Below, piece by piece: positions 45,332-54,988 of a stretch of DNA of 64,000 nt. Position 1 is the stretch's first letter. Every line of letters begins with the position of its first letter. Made by a program: the position numbers and the translations under genes. The stretch comes from M0103 sp040386155 (GTDB taxonomy: Bacteria > Bacteroidota > Bacteroidia > Flavobacteriales_D > Crocinitomicaceae), in assembly GCA_040386155.1 (NCBI GenBank), contig JAZKFZ010000004.1, forward strand, positions 124,001 through 188,000, written 5' to 3'. The notes beneath the pieces are model-generated. The model was not told where the DNA came from and searched no databases. It saw only the letters and a list, made by a program, of their open reading frames with translations.

Positions 45332-45545
45332 AAGTTGAATAGTAATTTATAAGTGCAATTTTACAAATAATAAATTAAAAATAAGAAAATTATGGTTCAC
45401 CGTCACCTTTTTAAGACGGAAGAATTGTAATATTTTTTAACAGAACAATAAAATAATTAATTTTTGTGCAAATAAAATTTGAATTTCTGATTAATTCCTA
45501 TTAATATTGTGCGGAAATTTGAAACCGACTGTTATTCAAAGGTTA

Positions 45546-46340
45546 ATGAAAAAGTTTTTATTAGTATTCTCTCTATTTGTTTCCCTAACTGGGCTTGGTG
45601 CACTTTCTATTGAGGGTACCTACCAAGGAAAAAATCTTTATATCCAAAATCCAATGGATAATGAAGGGTTTGGGTATTGCGCTACAAAAGTAACTGTAAA
45701 CGGAGATATCATGCCCGGTGGAACGAACATGGGTGCATTCGAAATTGATTTTTCAAGTTTCAATATTGAAATTGGTGACCCTGTTTTTATTGTTATCGAT
45801 CATAATGAAGGTTGCAAGCCGAAAATCCTAAATCCTGAAGTTTTATTGCCTCAATCTACGTTTAACGTGGTATCGATGACTATTACTACGCCAGGAAAGT
45901 TAACTTGGACAACTAAAGACGAAAAAGGAAAGCTACCATTTATTATCGAACAGTACCGATGGAATAAATGGGTAACGGTTGGTGAAGTAGCTGGTAAAGG
46001 AAATGCAAGCTCTAATTCGTATGAATTTCAAGTAGCTCCTCATTCGGGTGAAAATACTGTACGTGTTGTTCAAATTGACCATTCTGGTACGAAGAGAACA
46101 TCCAAAGAAGTAAAATTCACATCTACAGTTCCTGTGATTACGAAAAGTCCTGCGAAAGTAAAAGATGTCATCTTCTTTATGGCCAACGGAGTAGAAATCG
46201 AAACTCGTTATGAGATTTACGATGCCTATGGAAATATCGTTAAGAAGGGTGTGGGATCTAAAGTAGATTGTGAAAATCTACTGCGTGGTGTATACTACAT
46301 CAACTTCGACAATATCAACGAGAAGTTTATCAAGAGCTAA
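45546..46340 (+). CDS. Secreted beta-sandwich protein with T9SS-like C-terminal segment
   Basis: The ATG at 45546 opens a signal peptide (MKKFLLVFSLFVSLTGLG) and 264 residues. The N-terminal half (EGTYQGKNLYIQNP ... GYCATKVTVNGD) and the middle (PFIIEQYRWNKWVTVGEV, fibronectin-like) are beta domains. The last about 50 residues (TRYEIYDAYGNIVKKG ... NLLRGVYYINF) follow the pattern of a T9SS sorting domain. The protein may be a T9SS cargo, but the motif is weaker than in the protease at 3.9 kb. Methylmalonyl-CoA epimerase starts 3 nt later, though no shared function is apparent. Confidence 0.75.
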   Translation: MKKFLLVFSLFVSLTGLGALSIEGTYQGKNLYIQNPMDNEGFGYCATKVTVNGDIMPGGTNMGAFEIDFSSFNIEIGDPVFIVIDHNEGCKPKILNPEVLLPQSTFNVVSMTITTPGKLTWTTKDEKGKLPFIIEQYRWNKWVTVGEVAGKGNASSNSYEFQVAPHSGENTVRVVQIDHSGTKRTSKEVKFTSTVPVITKSPAKVKDVIFFMANGVEIETRYEIYDAYGNIVKKGVGSKVDCENLLRGVYYINFDNINEKFIKS

Positions 46341-46343
46341 TTA

Positions 46344-46748
46344 ATGTTTCGCAAAATTGAGCATCTGGGGATTGCAGTTTCGTCCTTGGAAGAATCATTG
46401 CCTATTTACGAAAAATTGTTCAATTCGTCTTCTTACAAAGTTGAAATAGTTGATTCAGAGCATGTAAAAACTGCTTTTATTCAAGTAGGTCCCAATAAGA
46501 TTGAACTCTTAGAAGCAACAAGTCCCGATTCTCCAATTGCAAAATTCTTAGAAAAAAAAGGCAAAGGTTTCCATCATGTCGCTTTTGATGTGGATGACAT
46601 CGAATTTGAGATTGATCGCTTAACGAATGAAGGGTTTGAATTGATCCACAAAAGTCCAAAAGCTGGTGCGGATAATAAAATTATTGCATTCCTGCACCCA
46701 AAATCAACTGAAGGAATGTTGATTGAACTTTGTCAAGATGTTCTTTAA
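46344..46748 (+). CDS. mce: Methylmalonyl-CoA epimerase
   Basis: This 134-residue vicinal-oxygen-chelate protein racemises (R)/(S)-methylmalonyl-CoA on the propionate/succinate route. It has IEHLGIAVSSLEESLPIYEKL with metal-ligand His8, GKGFHHVAFDVDDIE with the second histidine, and the C-terminal Glu in GMLIELCQ. Length is typical. Its stop shares the TTAA tetranucleotide with the convergent HAD gene. Confidence 0.93.
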   Translation: MFRKIEHLGIAVSSLEESLPIYEKLFNSSSYKVEIVDSEHVKTAFIQVGPNKIELLEATSPDSPIAKFLEKKGKGFHHVAFDVDDIEFEIDRLTNEGFELIHKSPKAGADNKIIAFLHPKSTEGMLIELCQDVL

Positions 46749-47362
46749 CTGAAAAGTTGATAAAGATCTTCTGAATTCTTTAAATGCACTGTGTTTAATC
46801 CAATCGATTTTGCTCCTTCAATATGTTGCAAGGTGTCATCGATAAATAGCGTTTTTATAGGATTTAAACCTTCTTGACTGCAAACAAATTCAAAAATTTC
46901 AGCGTTTGGTTTTCGCATTCCTATTTCGTGAGACAGATAGATTTTTTCGAAGAAGTACGACATTGGTGCCGGACTAACAAGCGACCATTCACGACGTACT
47001 TTTTCCATGTGTAGATCATTCGTATTACTCAATAGAAATACTCTTTTCTTCGTTCGAAGTTGGTCGAGTAATTGTATTTTTTCAACAGGAACATTTAAAA
47101 TCATAGCGTTCCATGCGGCTACAATTTTATTGGCAGAAATAGTTTTAGGTGCAACTCTTAATAGTTCATTGATAAAGTGTTGTGAGCCTATTTTTCCTGT
47201 TTCATAATTATCAAATAGCGATTGTTGTGCAAGTTGTGAATAGATTTCATCGAAATTTTCCAAGCCTAAGGCTAAAAATGCTTCCTGTGTTAATTGATAG
47301 CTTAAATTGATGATTACAACACCTAAATCAAATATAATTGCTTCTTGTTCCTCCATTTTCAT
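46745..47362 (-). CDS. HAD-superfamily (subfamily IA) hydrolase
   Basis: The ATG at 47362 (MKMEEQEAIIFDLGVV) gives 205 residues; a further in-frame ATG lies at 47356, and a longer frame to 47392 would sit inside the YceI terminator and is rejected. Motifs are I FDLGVVI (the second Asp of the classic DxD replaced by Gly), II LLSNTND, III Lys in RKPNAEI and IV FIDDTLQHIEGA. The DxG in motif I may indicate altered catalysis. Substrate is unknown; related proteins dephosphorylate sugar phosphates. Confidence 0.88.
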   Translation of the reverse strand: MKMEEQEAIIFDLGVVIINLSYQLTQEAFLALGLENFDEIYSQLAQQSLFDNYETGKIGSQHFINELLRVAPKTISANKIVAAWNAMILNVPVEKIQLLDQLRTKKRVFLLSNTNDLHMEKVRREWSLVSPAPMSYFFEKIYLSHEIGMRKPNAEIFEFVCSQEGLNPIKTLFIDDTLQHIEGAKSIGLNTVHLKNSEDLYQLFS

Positions 47363-47372
47363 GGTACAAAGA

Positions 47373-47411
47373 AAACAAAAAACCCAATTCAAATGATTTG
47401 AATTGGGTTTT
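47373..47411 (-). terminator. Intrinsic terminator of the YceI gene
   Basis: An essentially perfect 15-16-bp stem (arms 47379-47394 and 47396-47411) has a minimal loop. On the minus strand it runs into a U-rich tract. It lies 22 nt past the YceI stop and just upstream of the HAD gene. Confidence 0.9.
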
Positions 47412-47432
47412 CTAAGTTGTAAAAGGGACTAC

Positions 47433-48026
47433 TTATTTTTTCAATACCAAATTGATTTTGAATGTTAAATTTGGATTTAAAGCTGGCAAGCTTGTTTCCG
47501 GATTGATCACTTGAGCAAAAGGAATTTTTGCATCTGTAATATTTAATTGAAAATCTGCTGCTAATGTTGCGCTAGTTGCAGTGCTCGTTAATTTAGCAGG
47601 AACTTCTTGCTTCATTTTTACACCTAATACTTCGAATTCAGCATCTATTTTTCCGTTTTTGTAGCCTAATACAGTAACTGTTGCTGTTGGGAACTTAGCA
47701 ACATTGAAAATAGTGGAATCACGTAAATGTAGATTTAAGTATGCCATTTTTTCTGCAGGGTATCCTTCTGTTTTCGCATCAATAGAATTCATATCAACTA
47801 CAAATTTTCCACTCACTACTGAATCACCATTCATGATCAATTCTCCTTCTTTCAAGGCAATTGTTCCAGTGTGAAAATGTAAATCATTTTCTTCACCTCT
47901 CCATTCAATTGTTGATGCCTTTGTGTCTGCAGATAATGTTACATTTTCTACTTTTGTTTCTGTTGTACCACAAGATGCTACGAATCCTGCTACCAAAACG
48001 CCTAATGCTAAATTTTTAATGTTCAT
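47433..48026 (-). CDS. YceI-family lipoprotein
   Basis: This 197-residue protein has a lipobox (FVASC, Cys19) and then the YceI lipocalin-like beta barrel. Family features are ASTIEWRGEENDLHFHTGTIALKEGEL, FVVDMNSIDAKTEGYPAEKM and FPTATVTV. YceI proteins bind isoprenoid-type lipids such as polyprenyl chains. The membrane-anchored form is common in Bacteroidota. It is a single gene with its own promoter box and strong terminator. Confidence 0.92.
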   Translation of the reverse strand: MNIKNLALGVLVAGFVASCGTTETKVENVTLSADTKASTIEWRGEENDLHFHTGTIALKEGELIMNGDSVVSGKFVVDMNSIDAKTEGYPAEKMAYLNLHLRDSTIFNVAKFPTATVTVLGYKNGKIDAEFEVLGVKMKQEVPAKLTSTATSATLAADFQLNITDAKIPFAQVINPETSLPALNPNLTFKINLVLKK

Positions 48027-48049
48027 TTCGTATTAATTTTAAGTTTCGA

Positions 48050-48057
48050 CAAATGTA
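48050..48057 (-). promoter_or_regulatory. -7 box TACATTTG upstream of the YceI gene
   Basis: This exact TAnnTTTG match on the minus strand lies 23 nt before the ATG. Confidence 0.45.
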
Positions 48058-48164
48058 GTAAAAAAAATATACCAAGGTAAATAAATTAGAGTTTTTTGGC
48101 TATTAATTTTATATTGATTCATAGCACTTCGTTTAATTTACATAATAATTTTGGTGGCTTTGTG

Positions 48165-48172
48165 TATATTTG
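48165..48172 (+). promoter_or_regulatory. -7 box TATATTTG upstream of hemJ
   Basis: This exact TAnnTTTG match is followed by TGGT and the hemJ ATG. The 4-nt spacing supports the start at 48177 and predicts a leaderless mRNA. Confidence 0.55.
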
Positions 48173-48176
48173 TGGT

Positions 48177-48713
48177 ATGGATTTTAATGTTGTTAAATCT
48201 CTTCACATCATATTTGTAGTATCTTGGTTTGCCGGGCTCTTTTACATAGTTCGCTTATTTATTTATCACACAGAAGCAAGGTTGAAATCAGCAGAAGAAC
48301 AAGCTATTCTATTTCCGCAATTTCAACTAATGGAATCTAAATTGTGGTGGATTATCACAACGCCCGCAATGATTTTAACTGTTGTTTTTGGCACTTGGAT
48401 GATTCTTTTGAATCCGTCGTATTACCTCAATGTTGGTTGGATGCAGATTAAATTGGGTTTTGTCTTAGTATTATTGGTCTACCATTTTTTATGTCAAAAC
48501 ATTCTAAAACAACTAAAAAATCAAGAGTTTAGATGGAGCTCAAATGCCTTACGATTGTGGAATGAGGTTGCAACACTTTTACTTGTTGCGATTGTGTTCT
48601 TAGTGGTTATGAAAGATTCCTTGAATTGGATCAAAGGTACCATCGGATTTTTTGCAGTTGCTATTATGTTGATGATCGGAATAAAAATTTACAAGCGGCT
48701 TCGCAAGTCATAA
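48177..48713 (+). CDS. hemJ: HemJ-type protoporphyrinogen IX oxidase
   Basis: From the ATG at 48177 the protein has 178 residues with four predicted membrane helices. It matches the HemJ/UPF0093 family: MDFNVVKSLHIIFVVSWFAGLFYIVRLFIYH carries the conserved histidine near the N-terminus, and WMQIKLGFVLVLLVYH lies centrally. HemJ oxidises protoporphyrinogen IX to protoporphyrin IX in haem synthesis at the inner membrane. A longer frame from 48096 would include the promoter box. Enoyl-CoA hydratase follows after 20 nt. Confidence 0.9.
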   Translation: MDFNVVKSLHIIFVVSWFAGLFYIVRLFIYHTEARLKSAEEQAILFPQFQLMESKLWWIITTPAMILTVVFGTWMILLNPSYYLNVGWMQIKLGFVLVLLVYHFLCQNILKQLKNQEFRWSSNALRLWNEVATLLLVAIVFLVVMKDSLNWIKGTIGFFAVAIMLMIGIKIYKRLRKS

Positions 48714-48733
48714 ATGATTAATATCTTAACACT

Positions 48734-49509
<776 letters not shown>

Positions 49510-49510
<1 letters not shown>

Positions 49511-50973
49511 TGTCGAACCCAATTAAAAAATTATTGGGGCAATCTGCTGTTTATGGGCTATCGAGTATCGTTGGCCGTCTTCTTAATTATTTGCTGGTAC
49601 CGCTGTACACAAGTGTGTTTGCAAATCCTTCCGATTATGGAGTTGTTTCTGAGCTGTATGCGTGGGTGGCGTTTTTGGTTGTTTTGCTAACCTTTGGAAT
49701 GGAAACTGCTTATTTTCGCTTCATTCATGATAGCGATGATCAAGACAAGGTATACAAAAACTCTTTTCTCACAGTCATTGGGATCAACATTTTATTCTTT
49801 TTACTGCTCTTATACTTCAATCAGCCAATTGCAGATTTACTGTTGTACCAAGAACATAATGAATACATCATACTTTTAGGTGCTATCGTTTGTATTGATG
49901 CAGTAACATCTTTACCCTTAGCGAAATTAAGGGCCGAAGAGAAAGCCAAACAATTTGCTGGTATTCAGTTGATTTCAATCGGAATAAATATCCTTTTGAA
50001 CTTGTTTTTCATGCTGTATGCCTTTGATCCTTCTCGTCCTGACGAAGGTGTGCTGTTCATCCTATTCTCTAATTTATTGGCATCGCTTATTAAACCCCTT
50101 TTGCTCTATAAAGAATTTTTATCAATCCAATTTTCCTTTGATTTCAAATTAGCCAAAACGATGCTAATTTTTGCTGTACCACTTGTAATTGCAGGCTTTG
50201 CGGGAATCATCAATGAAACACTCGATCGAATTCTTTTGAAGCATCTTTTATACGATGGCCAAACGTTAGTTTCTTTGAAATACGCAGAGGGACAGGTTGG
50301 AATCTACAGTGCTTGCTATAAATTGGCGATGCTCGTGACGATTGTTTTGCAAGCGTACCGCTATGCTGCTGAGCCTTTCTTTTTTAGTCAAATGAAGAAT
50401 GTAGACAAGAACAAAATTTACATCCGGGTGATGAATATTTTCATTGCCTTTGTGACCTTTGTCTTCTTATTTGTCTCACTCAATATCGATATTTTTAAGC
50501 ATTTCATTCGTAATGAAGCATATTGGGTGGGACTAAATGTTGTTCCAATTTTGTTGTTAGCCAATGTTTTTTTGGGTATCTATTACAATCAAAGTATTTG
50601 GTACAAGCTGAGTCAACAGACTAAATTTGGTGCTTATATTGCCATTGGCGGAGCAATAATTACGGTACTCTTAAACTTCATTTTCATCCCTTATTTTAGC
50701 TACATGGCGAGTGCCTGGGCAACGTTGATTGTGTATGCACTGCAAATGGTCGCCTCGTATTTACTCGGACAAAAACACTATCCTATCGCTTACAACTTGC
50801 GTAAGTTTGGACTATATCTGGGATTGTCCTTGTTCCTCTTTTTAATCGCTAAATTAATCTCACCTGAAAATTTATATGTTCGCTTGATTTTCAATAATGT
50901 GCTGATTGGGTTCTTCCTTCTTGTTGTCTATCAACTGGAACGAAAAAATCTTCGAGTACAAACAAGTGAATAA
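49510..50973 (+). CDS. Polysaccharide flippase (Wzx/MATE-like oligosaccharide transporter)
   Basis: This 487-residue polytopic membrane protein has about 12-14 hydrophobic helices. The N-terminal KKLLGQSAVYGLSSIVGRLLNYLLVPLYT pattern and the SDYGVVSELYAW loop are typical of the polysaccharide biosynthesis (MOP) superfamily. It would move lipid-linked sugars across the inner membrane. It is the first envelope gene of a run that also includes a sugar nucleotidyltransferase. The O-antigen ligase and Wzz genes lie 5-9 kb away on the other strand. dut starts 74 nt downstream from its own promoter box. Confidence 0.92.
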
Positions 50974-51023
50974 AATTGTTAATTAATCCAACTGAGCGCT
51001 AGCAAAGGCGTTACTCTTTTCAC

Positions 51024-51031
51024 TAATTTTG
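51024..51031 (+). promoter_or_regulatory. -7 box TAATTTTG upstream of dut
   Basis: This is an exact TAnnTTTG match, 16 nt before the dut ATG. Confidence 0.5.
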
Positions 51032-51047
51032 TTTATTATAGCTAGAC

Positions 51048-51485
51048 ATGAATGTAAAAATCATTAATATTTCTTCTAATCCGCTTCCAGAATTTGCAAC
51101 GAATTTAGCTGCTGGTCTGGATGTTCGCGCATACCTGCCATTAGAACCAGTTACTTTGCAGCCGATGCAACGTGCATTAATTCCAACAGGTTTGTTTATG
51201 GAGTTGCCAGATGGATTTGAATGTCAAGTGCGACCACGTAGTGGCTTGGCTTACAAACATGGTATTACCGTATTGAATTCACCAGGTACCATCGATGCAG
51301 ATTATCGTGGTGAGGTAGGCGTTTTGTTAGTCAATTTGTCAGATAAAGCATTTACAGTTGAATCGGGGGAACGAATAGCACAGTTGGTTTTTGCTGAATA
51401 TGCACAGGCTCAATTTGAAGAAGTACAAGCGTTAACAGAAACGGAGAGAGGAGAGGGTGGATTTGGCAGTACAGGAGTTAAATAG
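51048..51485 (+). CDS. dut: Deoxyuridine 5'-triphosphate nucleotidohydrolase
   Basis: This 145-residue trimeric dUTPase hydrolyses dUTP to dUMP, keeping uracil out of DNA and feeding dTTP synthesis. The five motifs are visible: AGLDVRAY, PRSGLAYKHGI, NSPGTIDADYRGEV, GERIAQLVFAEY and the C-terminal GEGGFGSTG. Length and motif order are normal. The next gene starts 14 nt after the stop. Confidence 0.97.
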   Translation: MNVKIINISSNPLPEFATNLAAGLDVRAYLPLEPVTLQPMQRALIPTGLFMELPDGFECQVRPRSGLAYKHGITVLNSPGTIDADYRGEVGVLLVNLSDKAFTVESGERIAQLVFAEYAQAQFEEVQALTETERGEGGFGSTGVK

Positions 51486-51499
51486 AAGGAGAACACACT

Positions 51500-52507
51500 A
51501 TGAATATAATTATTCCAATGGCAGGTAGAGGTAGTCGCCTCAGACCTCATACACTTACAGTTCCAAAACCACTTGTTCCTCTTGGAGGGAAACCAATCGT
51601 TCATCGATTAGTCGAAGACATTGCCGCTGTTTTAACTGAAAAAATTGATGAAATTGCTTTTATTATTGGAGATTTCGGAGAAGAAGCAGAAAAGGAATTG
51701 ATAAAAGTAGCTGAGAAATTAGGTGCTAAAGGATCTATTTTTTATCAGACGCAGCCGCTTGGTACTGCACATGCAGTATTGTGCGCAAAGGAAAAGTTGG
51801 TAGGACCCACAGTTGTTGCATTTGCAGATACTTTATTTAAGGCAAATTTCTCCATCGATCCAGCGGTAGACGGTATTTTGTGGGTGAAGCAAATTGAAGA
51901 TCCAAGTGCATTTGGCGTTATCAAAATGAATGAAGATGGCGACATTGTAGATTTTGTGGAGAAACCGAAAGAATTTGTTTCAGACCTTGCCATGATTGGA
52001 ATTTATTATTTCAAACACGGTGAACGATTGCGGACAGAATTAGAGTACCTGATTGATAACAATGTTGTAAAAGGAGGCGAATATCAATTACCTGATGCAC
52101 TGCGTCGTTTGACAGAGTCGGGCTATAAATTTAAACCAGGAGAAGTTATCGAATGGCTTGATTGTGGGAACAAGGAAGTAACGGTAGAAACGAATCAGCG
52201 TGTGCTTGAATTCGATGCTGAGAAAAGTAAACAATTGGTAGATGCTTCGGCAAAAATTATTAATTCGGTAATTATTCCACCATGCTTTATTGGTGAAAAT
52301 GCCTTGATCACCAATTCGGTGGTTGGTCCGCATGTTTCACTCGGGGCTAATTCAGTTATTGAAAAAAGCATCGTAAGGAACAGCATAATTCAAATGAACA
52401 CAGTCATTAAAAATTCAAACCTCGAAGATTCAATGCTAGGTTCTTTTGTTAAAATCAATGGTTTGGCGCAAGATTTGAGTCTAGGTGATTACTCAACAAT
52501 TAATTAA
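51500..52507 (+). CDS. Sugar-phosphate nucleotidyltransferase with C-terminal left-handed beta helix
   Basis: This 335-residue protein starts MNIIIPMAGRGSRLRPHTLTVPKPLVP, the NTP-transferase signature (GxGxRLxPxTxxxPKPL). A LbH hexapeptide-repeat domain follows at about 250-335 (INSVIIPPCFIGENALITNS, ASLGANSVIEKSIVRNSII-like repeats). It probably makes an NDP-sugar (glucose-1-phosphate thymidylyl/uridylyltransferase group). The exact sugar is unknown. An AAGGAG sequence lies 8 nt before the ATG, unusual in this window. Its stop overlaps the next start (TAATG). Confidence 0.92.
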   Translation: MNIIIPMAGRGSRLRPHTLTVPKPLVPLGGKPIVHRLVEDIAAVLTEKIDEIAFIIGDFGEEAEKELIKVAEKLGAKGSIFYQTQPLGTAHAVLCAKEKLVGPTVVAFADTLFKANFSIDPAVDGILWVKQIEDPSAFGVIKMNEDGDIVDFVEKPKEFVSDLAMIGIYYFKHGERLRTELEYLIDNNVVKGGEYQLPDALRRLTESGYKFKPGEVIEWLDCGNKEVTVETNQRVLEFDAEKSKQLVDASAKIINSVIIPPCFIGENALITNSVVGPHVSLGANSVIEKSIVRNSIIQMNTVIKNSNLEDSMLGSFVKINGLAQDLSLGDYSTIN

Positions 52508-54201
52508 TGCAGAAATTCCTCCCTTTCATACTTGCTTTTTTGACATTAGCTGCTTGTAAATCAAGTAAAAATCTTCAAAAAGAATATTACAATCCTGCAT
52601 ATACCAATGCTTTTCACGAAGCGGTACGACTTAAAATTCAAGGTCAAACCGATGCTGCAATTGCTGGATTTGAAAAATGCATTGTCATTCGGCAAGATGA
52701 CGACGCGCCCTATTTTGCACTATCACAATTGTATTTGCAGAAAGAAGATAAAGCGAAATCTGAGCAAAATATTTTAAAAGCCTACGAAATTGATCAAGAG
52801 AATATATGGTACTCGCAAGAGCTTGCCTACATGTATTTTGATAAAAAGCAATATGCTGAAGCGATAAAATTCTTCGAGAAAATGGTGGCGCATGAACCTC
52901 GAAATGTAGAATGGTTGTATGGTTACGCAGAAAGCTTATTGAGAGCAGGAAAAGCCGCAGACGCGATAAAAGCTTTTGATAAAATGGAAGATCAGCTAGG
53001 TAAAGTTCCAGAGTTGTCGATTCAAAAATTCAAAATTTACATGTATTTGAAACAGGAGGAAAAAGCACTTGCTGAAATTGAGTCATGTAGAAAAGTATAC
53101 CCAAATGATCCTCAACTGATCGCAACACTGGTCGATTACTATTTCCAAAATGGTCAACTCGAGAAAGCAGTTGTGATGCTGGAAGAATTGGTGAAGAATG
53201 ATCCTACCAATGGAAATGCATACTTAGCTCTTGCTGATATTTATCGGCAAAAAGGAGACATGACAAAAGCTTATGCAGCCCTAAAAAAAGCATTTGATTG
53301 CGAAGATGTTGGGATTGATGATAAGATGCAAATTCTCATCACTATTTTTGATGGAGCAGACGCATCATCGCCTGATGTGCTAGAATTAGTAAATCTTCTC
53401 GTTGAAAAATATCCCAACGAAGCAAAAGCACATTCTATTCTTGCTGATTTTCTCTTGAAAAAAGGAGATGAAAAAGGTGCTTTACGCGAGTACAAAAAGG
53501 CACTCGAATTGGATGGCAATCTATTCCCAATATGGAATCAGGTACTGGTCATGGAATATCAAGCAAATATGTTCCCCGAACTGTATGAAGATTCAAAAAA
53601 ATGCTTGGAATATTTCACAACACAACCAATCGTTTATTTAATGCACGGTGCTAGCGCTGTGAAACTGAAAAAATTTGAAGAAGCAGTAGGTGTTTTGCAA
53701 TCGGGAATTGAATTGATTAGTAGCGACAAAGCCTTGGAATCTGAATTCAATGCCCAACTAGCGGAAGCATATTTCGGATTGAAAAAGTTTGATGATGGGA
53801 TTTCCTTCTACGAAAAGGCATTGAAATTAGATCCATCTTCTCTTCTATTGAGAAATAATTTTGCGTATCGCCTGGCTTTTTGGAAAAAGAACCTTGATAG
53901 AGCTTTAAAACTGATCAATGAGGTGGTAGAATCTTCCGAATTGTCACATTATTTAGACACAAAAGGGTTTGTTCTGTTTCAACGCGGAGAATACACTGAC
54001 GCTAAAATTCACCTCGAAAAATCGAATAGCTTAAAGGGAGACGACCACTTTAATATTGATCATTTAGGAGATGTTTATTTCATGCTTGGGGATAAAGTAA
54101 AAGCGGTCGAATTTTGGCAAAAAGCAAAGAATTTGGGCTCTACCAATAAAGTAATTGATCAAAAAATTGAAAAGAAAAGCTATTATGACCCGATTTATTA
54201 A
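52507..54201 (+). CDS. TPR-repeat lipoprotein
   Basis: This 564-residue lipoprotein (MQKFLPFILAFLTLAAC, lipobox Cys17) is composed mainly of tetratricopeptide repeats. Repeats include DAPYFALSQLYLQKEDKAKS, EWLYGYAESLLRAGKAADAI and NAYLALADIYRQKGDMTKAY. It is probably anchored in the periplasm or outer membrane as a protein-interaction scaffold. It sits between a sugar nucleotidyltransferase and a DUF4292 lipoprotein and overlaps both neighbours' coding ends (1 and 17 nt). That suggests joint expression and possibly one envelope complex, which is inference. Confidence 0.92.
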   Translation: MQKFLPFILAFLTLAACKSSKNLQKEYYNPAYTNAFHEAVRLKIQGQTDAAIAGFEKCIVIRQDDDAPYFALSQLYLQKEDKAKSEQNILKAYEIDQENIWYSQELAYMYFDKKQYAEAIKFFEKMVAHEPRNVEWLYGYAESLLRAGKAADAIKAFDKMEDQLGKVPELSIQKFKIYMYLKQEEKALAEIESCRKVYPNDPQLIATLVDYYFQNGQLEKAVVMLEELVKNDPTNGNAYLALADIYRQKGDMTKAYAALKKAFDCEDVGIDDKMQILITIFDGADASSPDVLELVNLLVEKYPNEAKAHSILADFLLKKGDEKGALREYKKALELDGNLFPIWNQVLVMEYQANMFPELYEDSKKCLEYFTTQPIVYLMHGASAVKLKKFEEAVGVLQSGIELISSDKALESEFNAQLAEAYFGLKKFDDGISFYEKALKLDPSSLLLRNNFAYRLAFWKKNLDRALKLINEVVESSELSHYLDTKGFVLFQRGEYTDAKIHLEKSNSLKGDDHFNIDHLGDVYFMLGDKVKAVEFWQKAKNLGSTNKVIDQKIEKKSYYDPIY

Positions 54202-54988
54202 ACAACTTCTTGTCGTTTGTTTTGGGGCATCGCTGCTCACTTCTTGCGCGAAGAAACTTACTGATGGGGGACAAGAAAAACTTCCGAAAGTAAAAGCAAC
54301 GGAGTTAGTTGCAGTACTGGACAGTATTTCTAAACTTCAACCGAAGTATTTTTATTCGAAAGTAAGTACACGCTACCAAGATACTACCAGATCAAATTCA
54401 TTCAAAACGTCGATTCGTTTAACGCAAGATAGCGCTGTGCATACTATTATTTCATTTGCAGGAATTCCGTTGATTACTGCTTTGGTGACAACCGATAGCG
54501 TATTAATTTCCAATAAAAAAGATAAATGTTTCATCCGCCAGCCACTTTCTTATGTAAAGGAAAATTTTGGGGTCGATTTTGATTATGATAACATCGAAGA
54601 GTTGATTTTGGGATTACCACTCGATTACGATACTACTCAAAAGTACTTTCAAATTCACGATCCTTACAATTATATTTTGTCGTCACATAAAGAGCGTGAA
54701 ATCAAGAGAAATGAAGACGATGAGGTTGTATTAAAGTACTTTTTTACGAATGATATTAAGCAATTGCGCGCCATTGAAATTGAAAGTCCGATGGACACCA
54801 CAAAAATTACCATCAATTACGTAACCCGAGAGCAGATTGGTGCGTATAGTGTACCTAAGAACTTGAACGTAGAAATCCGATCCCCTCGCAATCATATTTT
54901 CATTGATATGGAGTATGAAAAAACAGAGGTGGATGTACCAAAAGAGATGATCATTATTATACCTGAAAGTTATGAAAAGTGTGAATAA
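54185..54988 (+). CDS. DUF4292 lipoprotein
   Basis: From the ATG at 54185 the protein has 267 residues, with a lipobox (LLTSC, Cys20). The mature chain is beta-rich and has the shape of a lipid-binding barrel related to LolA/LolB-like outer-membrane lipoproteins (KVSTRYQDTTRSNSFKTSIRLTQD, FAGIPLITALVTTDSVLISNKKDK). DUF4292 proteins are restricted to Bacteroidota as far as I recall. It overlaps the TPR gene by 17 nt and EnvC by 17 nt. Confidence 0.88.
   Translation: MTRFIKQLLVVCFGASLLTSCAKKLTDGGQEKLPKVKATELVAVLDSISKLQPKYFYSKVSTRYQDTTRSNSFKTSIRLTQDSAVHTIISFAGIPLITALVTTDSVLISNKKDKCFIRQPLSYVKENFGVDFDYDNIEELILGLPLDYDTTQKYFQIHDPYNYILSSHKEREIKRNEDDEVVLKYFFTNDIKQLRAIEIESPMDTTKITINYVTREQIGAYSVPKNLNVEIRSPRNHIFIDMEYEKTEVDVPKEMIIIIPESYEKCE

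Noticed and set aside
45400..45419. Short stem CCGTC/GACGG in the 214-nt gap upstream of the secreted protein gene
   Set aside because: Only 5 bp with a 10-nt loop and no U tract in a useful direction. Indistinguishable from chance.
47363..47392. Upstream start for the HAD hydrolase
   Set aside because: It would place the start within the terminator hairpin of the YceI gene and add a non-homologous cysteine-rich leader.
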